Below are positions 13,760 through 21,875 of a DNA stretch of 22,119 nucleotides, one piece after another. Where the stretch lies: NCBI GenBank assembly GCA_030271565.1, contig JARXKR010000014.1:1-22119 (forward strand), given 5' to 3'. The stretch is from Pseudomonadota bacterium (lineage in GTDB: Bacteria > Pseudomonadota > Alphaproteobacteria > Sphingomonadales > Sphingomonadaceae). The notes beneath the pieces were generated by a model. The model made no database searches and was not told the DNA's origin. It saw only the letters and a program-made list of their open reading frames with translations. Positions within the stretch are counted from its first letter, which is position 1. The number at the start of each line of letters is the position of its first letter. The position numbers were made by a program, and so were the translations under genes.

Positions 13760-15096
13760 TCACCACGCCCGCCTTTGCCGGACAGCGGTTTGCGGTGCTC
13801 GGCCTCGCCCGGTCGGGCATGTCGGCGGTCAACAGCCTGCTCGCGGGCGGAGCAATTGTGACCGCGTGGGACAGCCGCGAGGAACCGCGCCGCGCGATCG
13901 GCAACAGATGCGAGCTGGCCGATCCGTTAGGGCTCGACCTGAGCGGCTACGCCGGGGTGGTCGTATCGCCCGGGGTGCCGTTAAACCAGCACCCGATCGC
14001 GGGGCATGCGGCAAGCTTCGGGGTGCCGGTGATCGGCGATATCGAGCTGTTTGCGCAGGCCCGGCCCAACCTGCCCGCGCACCGCGTAGTCGGGATTACC
14101 GGGACCAACGGCAAATCGACCACCACCGCGCTGCTCCATCATATCGTGCAGAGCGCCGCGCTGCCAACCCGGATGGGCGGCAACATCGGGTTGCCGGTCC
14201 TGGGCCAGAATCCGCTTGATGCCGGCGGGGTCTATATCCTTGAGCTGTCGAGCTATCAGCTCGATCTGACCTTCACATTGCAGTGCGATGTGGCAGCTTT
14301 GCTCAACGTAACCCCGGATCACCTCGACCGGTATGACGGGTTTACCGGTTATGCGGCGTCCAAGGCGCGGCTGTTTGCGATGCAGCGCGCCGACCAGTTT
14401 GCCGTGTTCGGAATGTCGGACGCGATGACCCAGGGGATCGCCGCGCGCGAAGGCCAGTTGCGCGATCCTGCGAAAATCAGGATTGTCGATGGCTCCAACC
14501 TTTCCGCTATGCAGGCCGATTGGCCTTCGCTGCAAGGCCCGCACAACCTCCAGAACGCGGCGGTCGCCGTGGCGATTGCCGAGGCGCTCGGACTGACCGC
14601 GGCCCAGTGGCGCCCCGCGCTCGCAAGTTTCCGCGGGTTGCCACACCGGATGGAGCGCGTCGCCGATGTAAACGGGGTGATGTTCATCAACGACAGCAAG
14701 GCGACCAACCCGGCCTCAGCCGCGCCCGCGCTCGCCGCCTTCCCGCCCAACCCGCGCCGCCGCATTCACTGGATCGTCGGCGGGCTGCCCAAGGGTGACA
14801 GCCTGGGCGAATGCATGCCGTTCGTGCACAATGTCGCTGCGGCATACACCATCGGCGAAGCCGGGCCGCTGTTTGCCGATCTGCTCGAAGACCAGGTCCC
14901 GGTGGTCCGCAGCGAGATGATGTGCGAGGCCATCCGCCAGGCGATGGAGGTCGCGGTGCCGGGTGACGTGGTGCTGCTCTCACCAGCTTGCGCCAGTTTC
15001 GACCAGTTCCGCGATTACGAAGCGCGCGGTGATGCGTTCCGCCAGATCGTCCAAGCACTGTCCGCGCCCGACGTCGCCGTCGGAGCGAAGCACTGA
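13756..15096 (+). CDS. murD: UDP-MurNAc-L-alanine: D-glutamate ligase MurD
   Basis: Adds D-Glu to UDP-MurNAc-L-Ala in the cytoplasm; 446 residues. The N-terminal Rossmann-like UDP-binding domain has VLGLARSGMSA (14-24) and SPGVPLNQ (71-78). The ATP P-loop TGTNGKST is at 115-122. GGNIGLPVL, ELSSYQLDLT, NVTPDHLDRY and FINDSKATNP follow in order, and LLSPACASFDQFRDYEARGD near the C-terminus is a strong family marker. The start overlaps mraY's stop by 4 nt, and the stop overlaps ftsW's ATG by 1 nt (TGATG). Confidence 0.97.
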   Translation: MITTPAFAGQRFAVLGLARSGMSAVNSLLAGGAIVTAWDSREEPRRAIGNRCELADPLGLDLSGYAGVVVSPGVPLNQHPIAGHAASFGVPVIGDIELFAQARPNLPAHRVVGITGTNGKSTTTALLHHIVQSAALPTRMGGNIGLPVLGQNPLDAGGVYILELSSYQLDLTFTLQCDVAALLNVTPDHLDRYDGFTGYAASKARLFAMQRADQFAVFGMSDAMTQGIAAREGQLRDPAKIRIVDGSNLSAMQADWPSLQGPHNLQNAAVAVAIAEALGLTAAQWRPALASFRGLPHRMERVADVNGVMFINDSKATNPASAAPALAAFPPNPRRRIHWIVGGLPKGDSLGECMPFVHNVAAAYTIGEAGPLFADLLEDQVPVVRSEMMCEAIRQAMEVAVPGDVVLLSPACASFDQFRDYEARGDAFRQIVQALSAPDVAVGAKH

Positions 15097-16331
15097 TGGC
15101 CTCGAACCCGCCCCTGGTGCCGCGCGGCGGCCGACTTGGTGCCGAAGCCGGAGCACAGCGCCACAAGCAGCGCCGCCGCAGTGATCTCGCCATCTGGTGG
15201 CGCGAGATCGATCGCGGGCTGCTGCTGATCGTGCTGATCCTGATGGCGATCGGCACTGCGGCTGTGGCGGCGGCGAGCCCGGCGAGCGCGCGGCGGCTGT
15301 CGACCTCGAAAATCCGCCTCGATGAGCTGCACTTCTTCTACATCCACTTGCGCTGGCAGTTTCTCGGACTGATCGCGATGTTTGGCGCAAGCATGATGTC
15401 GCGCGACATGGCCCGGCGCGCGGGCATCCTGCTTGGCTTTGCTATGCTGATCGGGCTGATGCTGGTCCCGGTCGCCGGGTTTAGCGTCAACGGCGCGCGG
15501 CGCTGGCTCAATCTGGGCATGTCATTGCAGCCGTCCGAGTTCCTCAAGCCGGCCTTCGCAATCATCCTTGCGTGGATCCTGTCGTGGCGGGTGCGCGATC
15601 CCAACTTGCCGGCGATCGAGCTCAGCACCGGGCTGATGGGGATGATTGCGGTATTGCTGATGGCACAACCCGATTTCGGTTCGACCATCCTGTTCGGCGG
15701 CGTATGGTTTGTCATGGTGCTGATGTCGGGGATTTCAGTCAAGCGGATCGGCCTCGCGGGCGGGGCCGGGGTGACCGGAGTGGTGCTGGCCTACATGTTC
15801 TACGAAAACGCACGCAACCGGATCGACAGTTTTATCGGCGGAGGTACGGCTTACGATCAGGTCGATCTGGCGCAGAAGACTTTGCTCGGCGGCGGGTGGA
15901 CCGGCACCGGGCTATGGCTCGGCACGCGCAAGCTCGGCCTGCCCGAGGCGCACACCGACTACATCTTCTCGGTCATTGGCGAGGAATTCGGGCTGATCGC
16001 CTGCGCGATTATCGTGATCCTGTACCTTGCGCTGGTCACCCGCGTGCTGTTGCGGCTGCTCGATGAGGAAGACCTGTTCACCACGCTCGCTGCTGCGGGG
16101 CTGACCGCGCAGCTTGGCGGCCAGGCGTTCATCAATATCCTCGTCAACCTGCAGCTGTTCCCGTCCAAGGGGATGACCTTGCCGCTGATTTCCTATGGCG
16201 GTTCGTCGACCATCGCCATTTGCCTTGGCGTTGGGTTCCTGCTCGCGATCACGCGGCGCAATCCCTATATCAAGCGCGAGCGGTTTTCGCTGCGACAATG
16301 GGGTGCAAAGCCACGGGAGCAGCGGCGATGA
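15096..16331 (+). CDS. ftsW: Septal peptidoglycan glycosyltransferase FtsW (SEDS family)
   Basis: Polytopic SEDS polymerase that works with FtsI on lipid II at the septum; 411 residues. A basic, about 50-residue cytoplasmic N-terminus (RHKQRRRSD) precedes about ten membrane helices. GARRWLNLG with QPSEFLKP, AQPDFGS, PEAHTDYIFSVIGEEFG containing the essential aspartate loop, and FPSKGMTLPLISYGGSST are the hallmark segments. Place between murD and murG fixes it as FtsW rather than RodA. The ATG shares one base with murD's TGA. The C-terminus is a basic tail ending in ATGA overlap with murG. Confidence 0.96.
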   Translation: MASNPPLVPRGGRLGAEAGAQRHKQRRRSDLAIWWREIDRGLLLIVLILMAIGTAAVAAASPASARRLSTSKIRLDELHFFYIHLRWQFLGLIAMFGASMMSRDMARRAGILLGFAMLIGLMLVPVAGFSVNGARRWLNLGMSLQPSEFLKPAFAIILAWILSWRVRDPNLPAIELSTGLMGMIAVLLMAQPDFGSTILFGGVWFVMVLMSGISVKRIGLAGGAGVTGVVLAYMFYENARNRIDSFIGGGTAYDQVDLAQKTLLGGGWTGTGLWLGTRKLGLPEAHTDYIFSVIGEEFGLIACAIIVILYLALVTRVLLRLLDEEDLFTTLAAAGLTAQLGGQAFINILVNLQLFPSKGMTLPLISYGGSSTIAICLGVGFLLAITRRNPYIKRERFSLRQWGAKPREQRR

Positions 16332-17491
16332 GCGGGGTTTCACGGCACTACGTCCTCGCCGCCGGGGGCACCGGCGGGCACCTGATCCCGGCCTTCGCGC
16401 TCGCCACCGAGCTTGAGGCGCGCGGGCATCACGTCGCACTGATTACCGACGATCGCGGCAACCGCCTGCCGGGCAAGCCGCACACTCTGGTCAGCCACGT
16501 GCTCCCCGCGGGACGCTTCGGCAAAAACCCGCTGCTCTGGCCCAAAGCCGCTGAAGCCGTGTTCGAAGGCAAACGCATGGCTTTGCGCTTGTTCGAAAGC
16601 TTCCAACCCAGCGCGGTGATCGGGTTTGGCGGCTATCCGGCTTTGCCCGCATTGTGGGCAGCAACCAGCGCGGGCGTGCCCAGCGTCATTCACGAACAGA
16701 ATGCGGTGCTTGGGCGGGTCAACCGTTTGCTCGCCGGGCGAGTCGATGCCATTGCCACTTCGTACCGCGAGGTTGACCGGCTGGCGTCCAAATATGCGGG
16801 TAAGGTCCAGCTGGTCGGCAATCCGGTCCGTGCCGAAGTTCTCGCACTGCGCGATCAGCCGTTCCCGGCGTTCAGCCAGGAGGGCCTCCTGCGGGTGTTG
16901 GTCACCGGCGGTAGCCAGGGTGCGAGCGTCCTCTCGGCGGTGGTGCCCGATGGACTGGCGATGCTGCCTCCGGCCTTGCGCAGCCGCCTGCAGGTCACCC
17001 AGCAATGCCGTGCCGAGGATATCGACGCCGTCCGCGCGCGCTATGCCGGGCACGAAATCCCGGCAGAACTTGGCACCTATTTCGAAGACATGGCGGCGCG
17101 TCTGGCAGATTCGCACCTGTTCATCGGCCGCGCCGGGGCCTCGACCATTGCCGAGCTGACTGCTGTAGGCCGCCCGGCGATCCTCGTGCCGCTGCCGATT
17201 GCCACCGACGATCACCAGGCCGCCAACACCCGCGAAGTTTGCGCGCTGGGCGGGGCGCGGATGATCCGGCAGGACCGCTTCACGCCCGTCGAACTCGCCA
17301 AGCAGATTCAGGCCATCGCGATGAACCCCGAAACGCTCGCTACTGCGGCGCATGCGGCTTGGAACTGCGGTTATCCGGGCGCGGCCAGCGATCTGGCCGA
17401 CTTGGTCGAAGGGTTCGGCGGCGCGCCGTTGATGGATGTGATCCAGGTCGCGCGCGAAGTATCTGCCACCGGTCAGGAGCAAGTCGCGTGA
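16328..17491 (+). CDS. murG: UDP-GlcNAc: lipid I N-acetylglucosaminyltransferase MurG
   Basis: GT28-family, membrane-peripheral enzyme that makes lipid II from lipid I; 387 residues. The lipid-I-binding G-loop GGTGGH is at 14-19, VIGFGGYPALP at about 97-107, HEQNAVLGRVNR at about 121-132, a second G-loop VTGGSQGAS near 199, and the UDP-GlcNAc-binding GRAGASTIAEL and PLPIATDDHQ in the C-terminal domain. The ATG at 16328 overlaps ftsW's TGA and has GGGAG (16315-16319) upstream; an upstream in-frame extension would lie inside ftsW. It is longer at the C-terminus than E. coli MurG (355). Its own stop (17489-17491) is overlapped by the GTG of the bridging mini-ORF described separately. Confidence 0.97.
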   Translation: MSGVSRHYVLAAGGTGGHLIPAFALATELEARGHHVALITDDRGNRLPGKPHTLVSHVLPAGRFGKNPLLWPKAAEAVFEGKRMALRLFESFQPSAVIGFGGYPALPALWAATSAGVPSVIHEQNAVLGRVNRLLAGRVDAIATSYREVDRLASKYAGKVQLVGNPVRAEVLALRDQPFPAFSQEGLLRVLVTGGSQGASVLSAVVPDGLAMLPPALRSRLQVTQQCRAEDIDAVRARYAGHEIPAELGTYFEDMAARLADSHLFIGRAGASTIAELTAVGRPAILVPLPIATDDHQAANTREVCALGGARMIRQDRFTPVELAKQIQAIAMNPETLATAAHAAWNCGYPGAASDLADLVEGFGGAPLMDVIQVAREVSATGQEQVA

Positions 17492-17553
17492 AGGGCGTCC
17501 TTCGACAGGCTCAGGATGAGCGGATGCAGACTTTCATCGGAGATTTCCGATGA
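17488..17553 (+). CDS. 21-codon mini-ORF bridging murG and murC
   Basis: GTG 17488 overlaps the murG stop (GTGA). The frame runs 21 codons (VKGVLRQAQDERMQTFIGDFR) to TGA 17551-17553, which overlaps murC's ATG (ATGA). Thus the usual 4-nt coupling of this operon is kept at both ends across a spacer made mostly of a CTTCGACA-type repeat. The first four codons (VKGV) mirror murC's own MKGV: GTGAAGGGCGT (17488-17498) against ATGAAAGGCGT (17550-17560). This suggests that the original murC start was split by repeat insertion. The peptide itself is probably not functional; translation through it is inferred, not shown. Confidence 0.4.
   Translation: MKGVLRQAQDERMQTFIGDFR
17499..17523 (+). repeat. 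CTTCGACA-type interspersed repeat, single arm, between murG and murC
   Basis: CCTTCGACAGGCTCAGGATGAGCGG shares its first 15-16 bases, and most of the rest, with the left arm of the palindrome in murB (18987-19010). Only one arm is present here. Such roughly 25-bp elements are, as I recall, widespread in sphingomonad genomes, usually between genes. Here it separates two genes that would otherwise overlap, like their neighbours. Confidence 0.7.
17535..17552 (+). promoter_or_regulatory. Hairpin that encloses the murC ribosome binding site and start codon
   Basis: CATCGGA (17535-17541), loop GATT, TCCGATG (17546-17552): a perfect 7-bp stem. It contains the Shine-Dalgarno GGAGA (17539-17543) on one side and the complete murC ATG on the other. 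If it forms, free initiation would be hindered, while ribosomes finishing the mini-ORF would melt it. This is a structural prediction only. Confidence 0.45.
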
Positions 17554-18962
17554 AAGGCGTTGGTACGGAAATCGGCACGATCCATTTCGTCGGGATTGGC
17601 GGGATCGGCATGTCGGGCATCGCCGAAGTGATGCACAACCTTGGCTATACCGTCCAAGGCAGCGATATTGCCGAAGGGTACGTCGTCGAAGGGCTGCGCA
17701 AGCGCGGGATCAAGGTGATGATCGGCCACGCGGCGGAAAACCTGGGCGATGCGGCGGTGGTGGTGACCTCGACTGCGGTCAAACGGAGCAACCCCGAAGT
17801 TGCTGCCGCATTGGAGCACCGCGTGCCAGTGGTGCGCCGCGCGGAAATGCTCGCTGAGCTGATGCGGCTCAAGCGCACGGTTGCGATCGCCGGAACTCAC
17901 GGCAAAACAACTACCACTTCGATGGTCGCCGCGCTGCTCGATGCCGGCGGCGTTGATCCGACCGTCATCAACGGAGGGATCATCAACAGCTACGGTTCCA
18001 ACGCGCGGCTTGGCGCGAGCGAATGGATGGTGGTCGAAGCCGATGAAAGCGACGGCTCGTTCCTGCGGCTCGACGGGACCATCGCGGTGGTCACCAATAT
18101 CGACCCCGAACACCTCGATCACTATGGCAGCTTCGATGCGGTGAAAGAGGCCTTCGTCGAATTCATCGAGAACGTGCCGTTCTATGGCTGCGCGGTGCTG
18201 TGCATCGATCACCCCGAAGTGCAGGCGGTGATCCCCCGGGTGCGCGACCGGCGGGTGGTGACTTACGGGTTTTCCGCGCAGGCCGACGTGCGCGGTGAGA
18301 ATGTCACGCCTTATCCCGGCGGCAACAAATTCGACGTGATGATCCGCCAACGCGACGGCAGCCAGCGCCGGATTGAGGCAATCGACCTGCCGATGCCCGG
18401 CCGCCATAACGTCCAGAACGCGCTCGCGGCAGTGGCAGTGGCGTCCGAAATGGGCTGCGCTGACGATGTGATCCAGACCGGCTTCGCCAAGTTCCACGGG
18501 GTAAAACGCCGCTTCACCAAAGTCGGCGAAGTGAACGGGGCGAGCGTCATCGACGATTATGGCCACCACCCGGTTGAAATTCGCGCGGTGCTCGCCGCCG
18601 CGCGCGAAGGCGTGCAAACCGGCCGCGTGATCGCAGTGGTGCAGCCGCACCGGTTTACCCGGCTGCGCGATCACCTCGAAGACTTCGAGAGCGCGTTCAA
18701 CGATGCCGATATGGTCTTCGCCGCCCCGGTTTATCCCGCCGGCGAGCAGCCGATCGAGGGCATCAGTTCGGACGCGATGGTCAAGGGCATGAAAGCGCGC
18801 GGGCACCGCTCGGCGCAGGTCGTGTCGGGGCCGGAAGAGCTGGCCGAAATCCTGGCCGTGGTAGTGGAACCGGGCGACATGGTGGTGTGCCTCGGCGCAG
18901 GCGATATCACCAAGTGGGCCGCGGGACTGGCGGACGCTGTTGAAGCGCGGAGGGCGGCATGA
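17550..18962 (+). CDS. murC: UDP-N-acetylmuramate: L-alanine ligase MurC
   Basis: First amino-acid ligase of the stem peptide; 470 residues. The N-terminal UDP-binding domain carries HFVGIGGIGMSGIAE (12-26). The P-loop GTHGKTTTT is at 115-123. EADESDGSFL, TNIDPEHLDHY and HHPVEIRAVL mark the central and C-terminal domains, and VQPHRFTRLRDHLEDF is near residue 370. The ATG 17550 is preceded by GGAGA and gives the family-typical MKGVGTEIGTIHF start. It lies 58 bp after murG because a repeat and a 21-codon mini-ORF intervene. It ends in an ATGA overlap with murB. Confidence 0.96.
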   Translation: MKGVGTEIGTIHFVGIGGIGMSGIAEVMHNLGYTVQGSDIAEGYVVEGLRKRGIKVMIGHAAENLGDAAVVVTSTAVKRSNPEVAAALEHRVPVVRRAEMLAELMRLKRTVAIAGTHGKTTTTSMVAALLDAGGVDPTVINGGIINSYGSNARLGASEWMVVEADESDGSFLRLDGTIAVVTNIDPEHLDHYGSFDAVKEAFVEFIENVPFYGCAVLCIDHPEVQAVIPRVRDRRVVTYGFSAQADVRGENVTPYPGGNKFDVMIRQRDGSQRRIEAIDLPMPGRHNVQNALAAVAVASEMGCADDVIQTGFAKFHGVKRRFTKVGEVNGASVIDDYGHHPVEIRAVLAAAREGVQTGRVIAVVQPHRFTRLRDHLEDFESAFNDADMVFAAPVYPAGEQPIEGISSDAMVKGMKARGHRSAQVVSGPEELAEILAVVVEPGDMVVCLGAGDITKWAAGLADAVEARRAA

Positions 18963-19951
18963 GTCGGGCCGGCCTTGGCGCGTGTGCTTCGACAGGCTCA
19001 GCACGAGCGGGATTTGGAAATGACCAAATCACCAAGCCCGCTCAGGCTGAGCTTGTCGAAGCCCACGCGCTGCCGGTGCCCCACGGCAAGCTCACTGCGA
19101 ACGCCCCGCTCGCCCCATTGGTCTGGTTCAAGTCGGGCGGCACGGCTGAATGGCTGTTCGAGCCCAAGGACGCGGCCGATCTCCAGCAATTCCTGCGCGA
19201 TCTTGACCCTCAGGTGCCAGTGATGGCGCTGGGGCTGGGATCGAACCTGATCGTGCGCGATGGCGGAGTGCCGGGGGTGGTGGTGCGGCTGGGCAAGGCC
19301 TTTGCCAAAGTGACGCTTTGCGGCGACCTGACGCTCGATTGCGGCGGCGGTGCCTCGGGCATTCTCGTGTCCTCGACCGCGCGCGACAATGGCGTGGCTG
19401 GCCTCGAATTCCTGCGCTCGATCCCCGGGACGGTCGGCGGGTTCGTGCGAATGAACGGTGGCGCTTACGGCAGCGAGGTCAAGGATGTGTTGACCGAATG
19501 CGATGTGGTGCTGCGCGGCGGAACATTGCAAACTCTATGCAACACGATGCTCAACTACACCTATCGCCATTCTAGCCTGCCACAGGGGGCCATCGTCGTC
19601 GCAGCCCGGTTCAAGGGTCGCGCGGGGAAGCCCGATGAAATTCAGGCCGAGATGGACCGCATCTCCGCCAGCCGCGAGGCCAGCCAGCCGCTGCGCTCGA
19701 AAACCGGCGGATCGACCTTTAAAAATCCCGAGGGTCACAAGGCGTGGCAACTGGTCGATGCTGCCGGGTGCCGCGGGCTGACTATCGGCGGGGCGCAGGT
19801 CAGCGAGAAGCACTGCAACTTTCTGCTCAACCTTGGCGATGCCACCAGCGCCGATATCGAAGCGCTGGGCGAAGAAGTGCGGCGGCGGGTGAAAGATAAG
19901 TCGGGTGTGACACTCGAATGGGAAATTCAGCGAGTAGGTAATTCGAAGTGA
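18959..19951 (+). CDS. murB: UDP-N-acetylenolpyruvoylglucosamine reductase MurB with repeat-encoded N-terminal insertion
   Basis: FAD/NADPH enzyme that makes UDP-MurNAc; 330 residues, about 25-30 more than I expect. FAD-binding LGLGSNLIVRDGG is at 91-103, GLEFLRSIPGTVGG at 148-161, YTYRHSSLP (catalytic Arg203) at 200-208, the proton-donor serine Ser252 in TGGSTFKNPEG, and Glu320 near the end, so the enzyme looks intact. Residues 10-35 (ACASTGSARAG...AELVEA) are encoded by a 77-bp palindromic repeat. The family-type sequence (PHGKLTANAPLAPLVWFKSGG) starts only after it. The ATG 18959 overlaps murC's TGA as everywhere in the operon. GTG 19076, just past the repeat, is an alternative start that would exclude the extra peptide but lacks a good ribosome binding site. 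Confidence 0.94.
   Translation: MSRAGLGACASTGSARAGFGNDQITKPAQAELVEAHALPVPHGKLTANAPLAPLVWFKSGGTAEWLFEPKDAADLQQFLRDLDPQVPVMALGLGSNLIVRDGGVPGVVVRLGKAFAKVTLCGDLTLDCGGGASGILVSSTARDNGVAGLEFLRSIPGTVGGFVRMNGGAYGSEVKDVLTECDVVLRGGTLQTLCNTMLNYTYRHSSLPQGAIVVAARFKGRAGKPDEIQAEMDRISASREASQPLRSKTGGSTFKNPEGHKAWQLVDAAGCRGLTIGGAQVSEKHCNFLLNLGDATSADIEALGEEVRRRVKDKSGVTLEWEIQRVGNSK
18986..19062 (+). repeat. Paired CTTCGACA-type palindrome (REP/BIME-like) inside murB
   Basis: The left arm 18986-19011 and right arm 19037-19062 are 26-nt inverted copies with 23 matches. Inside, GATTTGG (19011-19017) and CCAAATC (19024-19030) form a second perfect stem, so nearly the whole 77 bp folds into one long hairpin. It begins at codon 10 of murB and stays in frame without a stop. 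The left arm is closely related to the single arm at 17499-17523. Confidence 0.85.
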
Positions 19952-20892
19952 GCCTTCCCAAACTCCATGTCGCGGTCCTGATGGGCGGCTGGTCGAACGA
20001 GCGATCGGTCAGCCTCATGAGCGGTGAGGGCGTGGCCAAGGCGCTCGAGGAGCGCGGGCACAGAGTGACCCGGATCGACATGGGCCGCGATGTGGCGCAG
20101 CGGCTCGCCGAATGCGCGCCCGATGTCGTGTTTAACGCGCTCCATGGCACTCCCGGCGAAGACGGCACGGTGCAGGGCATGATGGATCTGATGGGGCTGA
20201 CTTACACCCATTCGGGCCTGGTCTCCTCGGTGATCGCGATCGACAAGGAGCTTACGAAACAGGCGCTGGTGCCGCACGGCATTCCGATGCCCGGCGGCAG
20301 GATTGTCGACACCGCCGAAATCTACGAGCGCGACCCGCTCGAACGGCCCTATGTCTTGAAGCCGGTCAACGAAGGCTCGTCGGTGGGCGTGGCGATTATC
20401 ACCAATGAGGGCAATTACGGCAACCCGATCAGCCCCTCTGCCAAAGGTCCGTGGCAGGAGTTCGACCGGCTGCTCGCCGAACCGTTCATTCGCGGGCGGG
20501 AGCTGACCACAGCGGTGCTGGGCGACCGCGCGTTGCTGGTGACTGAGCTCAAGCCCAAGTCCGGTTTCTACGATTTCGACGCCAAATACACCGACGGGAT
20601 GACCGAGCATGTCTGCCCGGCCGAACTCCCCGACGAAATCACCCAGGCCTGCCTCGACCTCGCGCTGCGTTGCCACAAGCTGCTTGGTTGCAGCGGGTGC
20701 AGCCGAACCGATTTTCGCTGGGACGACGAGCGCGGGATCGAGGGACTGTTCGTGCTTGAGACCAATACCCAGCCGGGGATGACGGCTTTGAGCCTCGTCC
20801 CCGAACAGGCGCGGCACCTCGGCATCGAATATGGCGAGCTGGTCGAGATCATTATCGCCGACGCATTGGCCCGGAAGGATCTGAACAAGTGA
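19948..20892 (+). CDS. ddl: D-alanine: D-alanine ligase (DdlB type)
   Basis: ATP-grasp ligase that supplies D-Ala-D-Ala to MurF; 314 residues. The N-terminal LMGGWSNERSVSLMSG substrate loop, FNALHGTPGEDGTVQGMMDLMGLTYTHSG, the ATP-binding KPVNEGSSVGV, FYDFDAKYTDG with the Lys-Tyr pair conserved in Ddl enzymes, CSGCSRTDFRWD, and ETNTQPGMTALSLVPEQA with Mg-binding Glu and Asn are all present. These features support D-Ala-D-Ala rather than depsipeptide specificity. The GTG at 19948 overlaps murB's TGA (GTGA), and the stop is overlapped by ftsQ's GTG. Confidence 0.96.
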   Translation: MSLPKLHVAVLMGGWSNERSVSLMSGEGVAKALEERGHRVTRIDMGRDVAQRLAECAPDVVFNALHGTPGEDGTVQGMMDLMGLTYTHSGLVSSVIAIDKELTKQALVPHGIPMPGGRIVDTAEIYERDPLERPYVLKPVNEGSSVGVAIITNEGNYGNPISPSAKGPWQEFDRLLAEPFIRGRELTTAVLGDRALLVTELKPKSGFYDFDAKYTDGMTEHVCPAELPDEITQACLDLALRCHKLLGCSGCSRTDFRWDDERGIEGLFVLETNTQPGMTALSLVPEQARHLGIEYGELVEIIIADALARKDLNK

Positions 20893-21875
20893 GCGGGCAA
20901 AAGATCAAACGCGGCGGCAAGAGCGTGCGGCGCTCGGCCTCGGCGCAGGGCAAGGCCCGGCAGGTGCGCGCGGCGAGGGCCCGGACCGGCTCGGCGATCG
21001 ACACCGTCATGGCGATCCAGCCGTTCAACGAGCGCCAGCTGCACCGGATTTTTCTCGCCATGATCCTCGGCGGCGCAGTGGTGCTGGCGTGGATGGCGGC
21101 GAGCTTTGCCGGGGTGCCGACGATGGCGCAGGAGCAGCTGGCGCATTTGGCGCATCAGGCCGGGTTCGAACTACACAATGTCAATGTGCGCGGGACCAAA
21201 CATCTGAACGAATTGAAGGTGTACCAGATCGCGCTGGCCGACCGCGACCGGGCGATGCCGTTCGTCGATCTCGATATGGTACGCGGGCGGCTGATGGCGC
21301 TGTCATGGGTCGAGGATGCACGGGTTTCGCGCCAGCTCCCCGATACGCTGGTGATCGATATTGTCGAGCGCAAGCCGGTGGCGGTGCTGGCCAAACCCGA
21401 CCGGTTCGTGCTGATCGACGCGACCGGGCGCGAGCTTGAGAACGTCTCGGAAGAGCGCACCAAGGGCAAACTGGTCCTCTCCGGGCCGGGCGCAGGGCAA
21501 CAGGTTGCGGCGTTGTCCGGGCTGCTCGATGCCGCGCCGGCGTTGCGCCCACAGCTCAAGAGCGCCGAATGGATCGGCAACCGCCGCTGGAACCTGACCT
21601 TCAAGACCGGGCAATTGCTGGCGCTGCCCGAAGGCAAGGACGAAAGCGCCAAGTCGCTGGTCACCTTTGCCCAGCTCGATGGGCGCAACCGCCTGCTCGG
21701 CGGCAAGGCGGTAGCTTTCGATATGCGCGCCGGCGACCGGATTTACATCCGCATGCCGGACCGTATCGATCCGGTCGAATCTGCGCACCTCGCGCCGACG
21801 CCCAAGGCAGCGACGGCACCCACCACGCTGCCCACCGGCAACCCGGCCAAGGCGCCCAAGAAGGAAGTGGACTGA
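20889..21875 (+). CDS. ftsQ: Cell division protein FtsQ
   Basis: Bitopic divisome scaffold that recruits FtsL/FtsB; 328 residues. The long cytoplasmic N-terminus is strongly basic (about residues 1-50), the membrane helix is at about 54-73 (IFLAMILGGAVVLAWMAASF), and the periplasmic POTRA domain is at about 94-165, beginning FELHNVNVRGTKHLN and ending with TLVIDIVERKPVAVL. The beta domain follows. The C-terminal 35 residues are Pro/Ala/Lys-rich and disordered-looking. GTG 20889 overlaps ddl's stop; the stop shares one base with ftsA's ATG (TGATG). Confidence 0.95.
   Translation: MSGQKIKRGGKSVRRSASAQGKARQVRAARARTGSAIDTVMAIQPFNERQLHRIFLAMILGGAVVLAWMAASFAGVPTMAQEQLAHLAHQAGFELHNVNVRGTKHLNELKVYQIALADRDRAMPFVDLDMVRGRLMALSWVEDARVSRQLPDTLVIDIVERKPVAVLAKPDRFVLIDATGRELENVSEERTKGKLVLSGPGAGQQVAALSGLLDAAPALRPQLKSAEWIGNRRWNLTFKTGQLLALPEGKDESAKSLVTFAQLDGRNRLLGGKAVAFDMRAGDRIYIRMPDRIDPVESAHLAPTPKAATAPTTLPTGNPAKAPKKEVD

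Noticed and set aside
17511..19004. A 497-codon open frame on the - strand opposite murC
   Set aside because: It mirrors the codon structure of murC, is rich in His/Arg/Asp as antisense frames of GC-rich genes are, has no recognisable domain, and covers a clearly conserved + strand gene.
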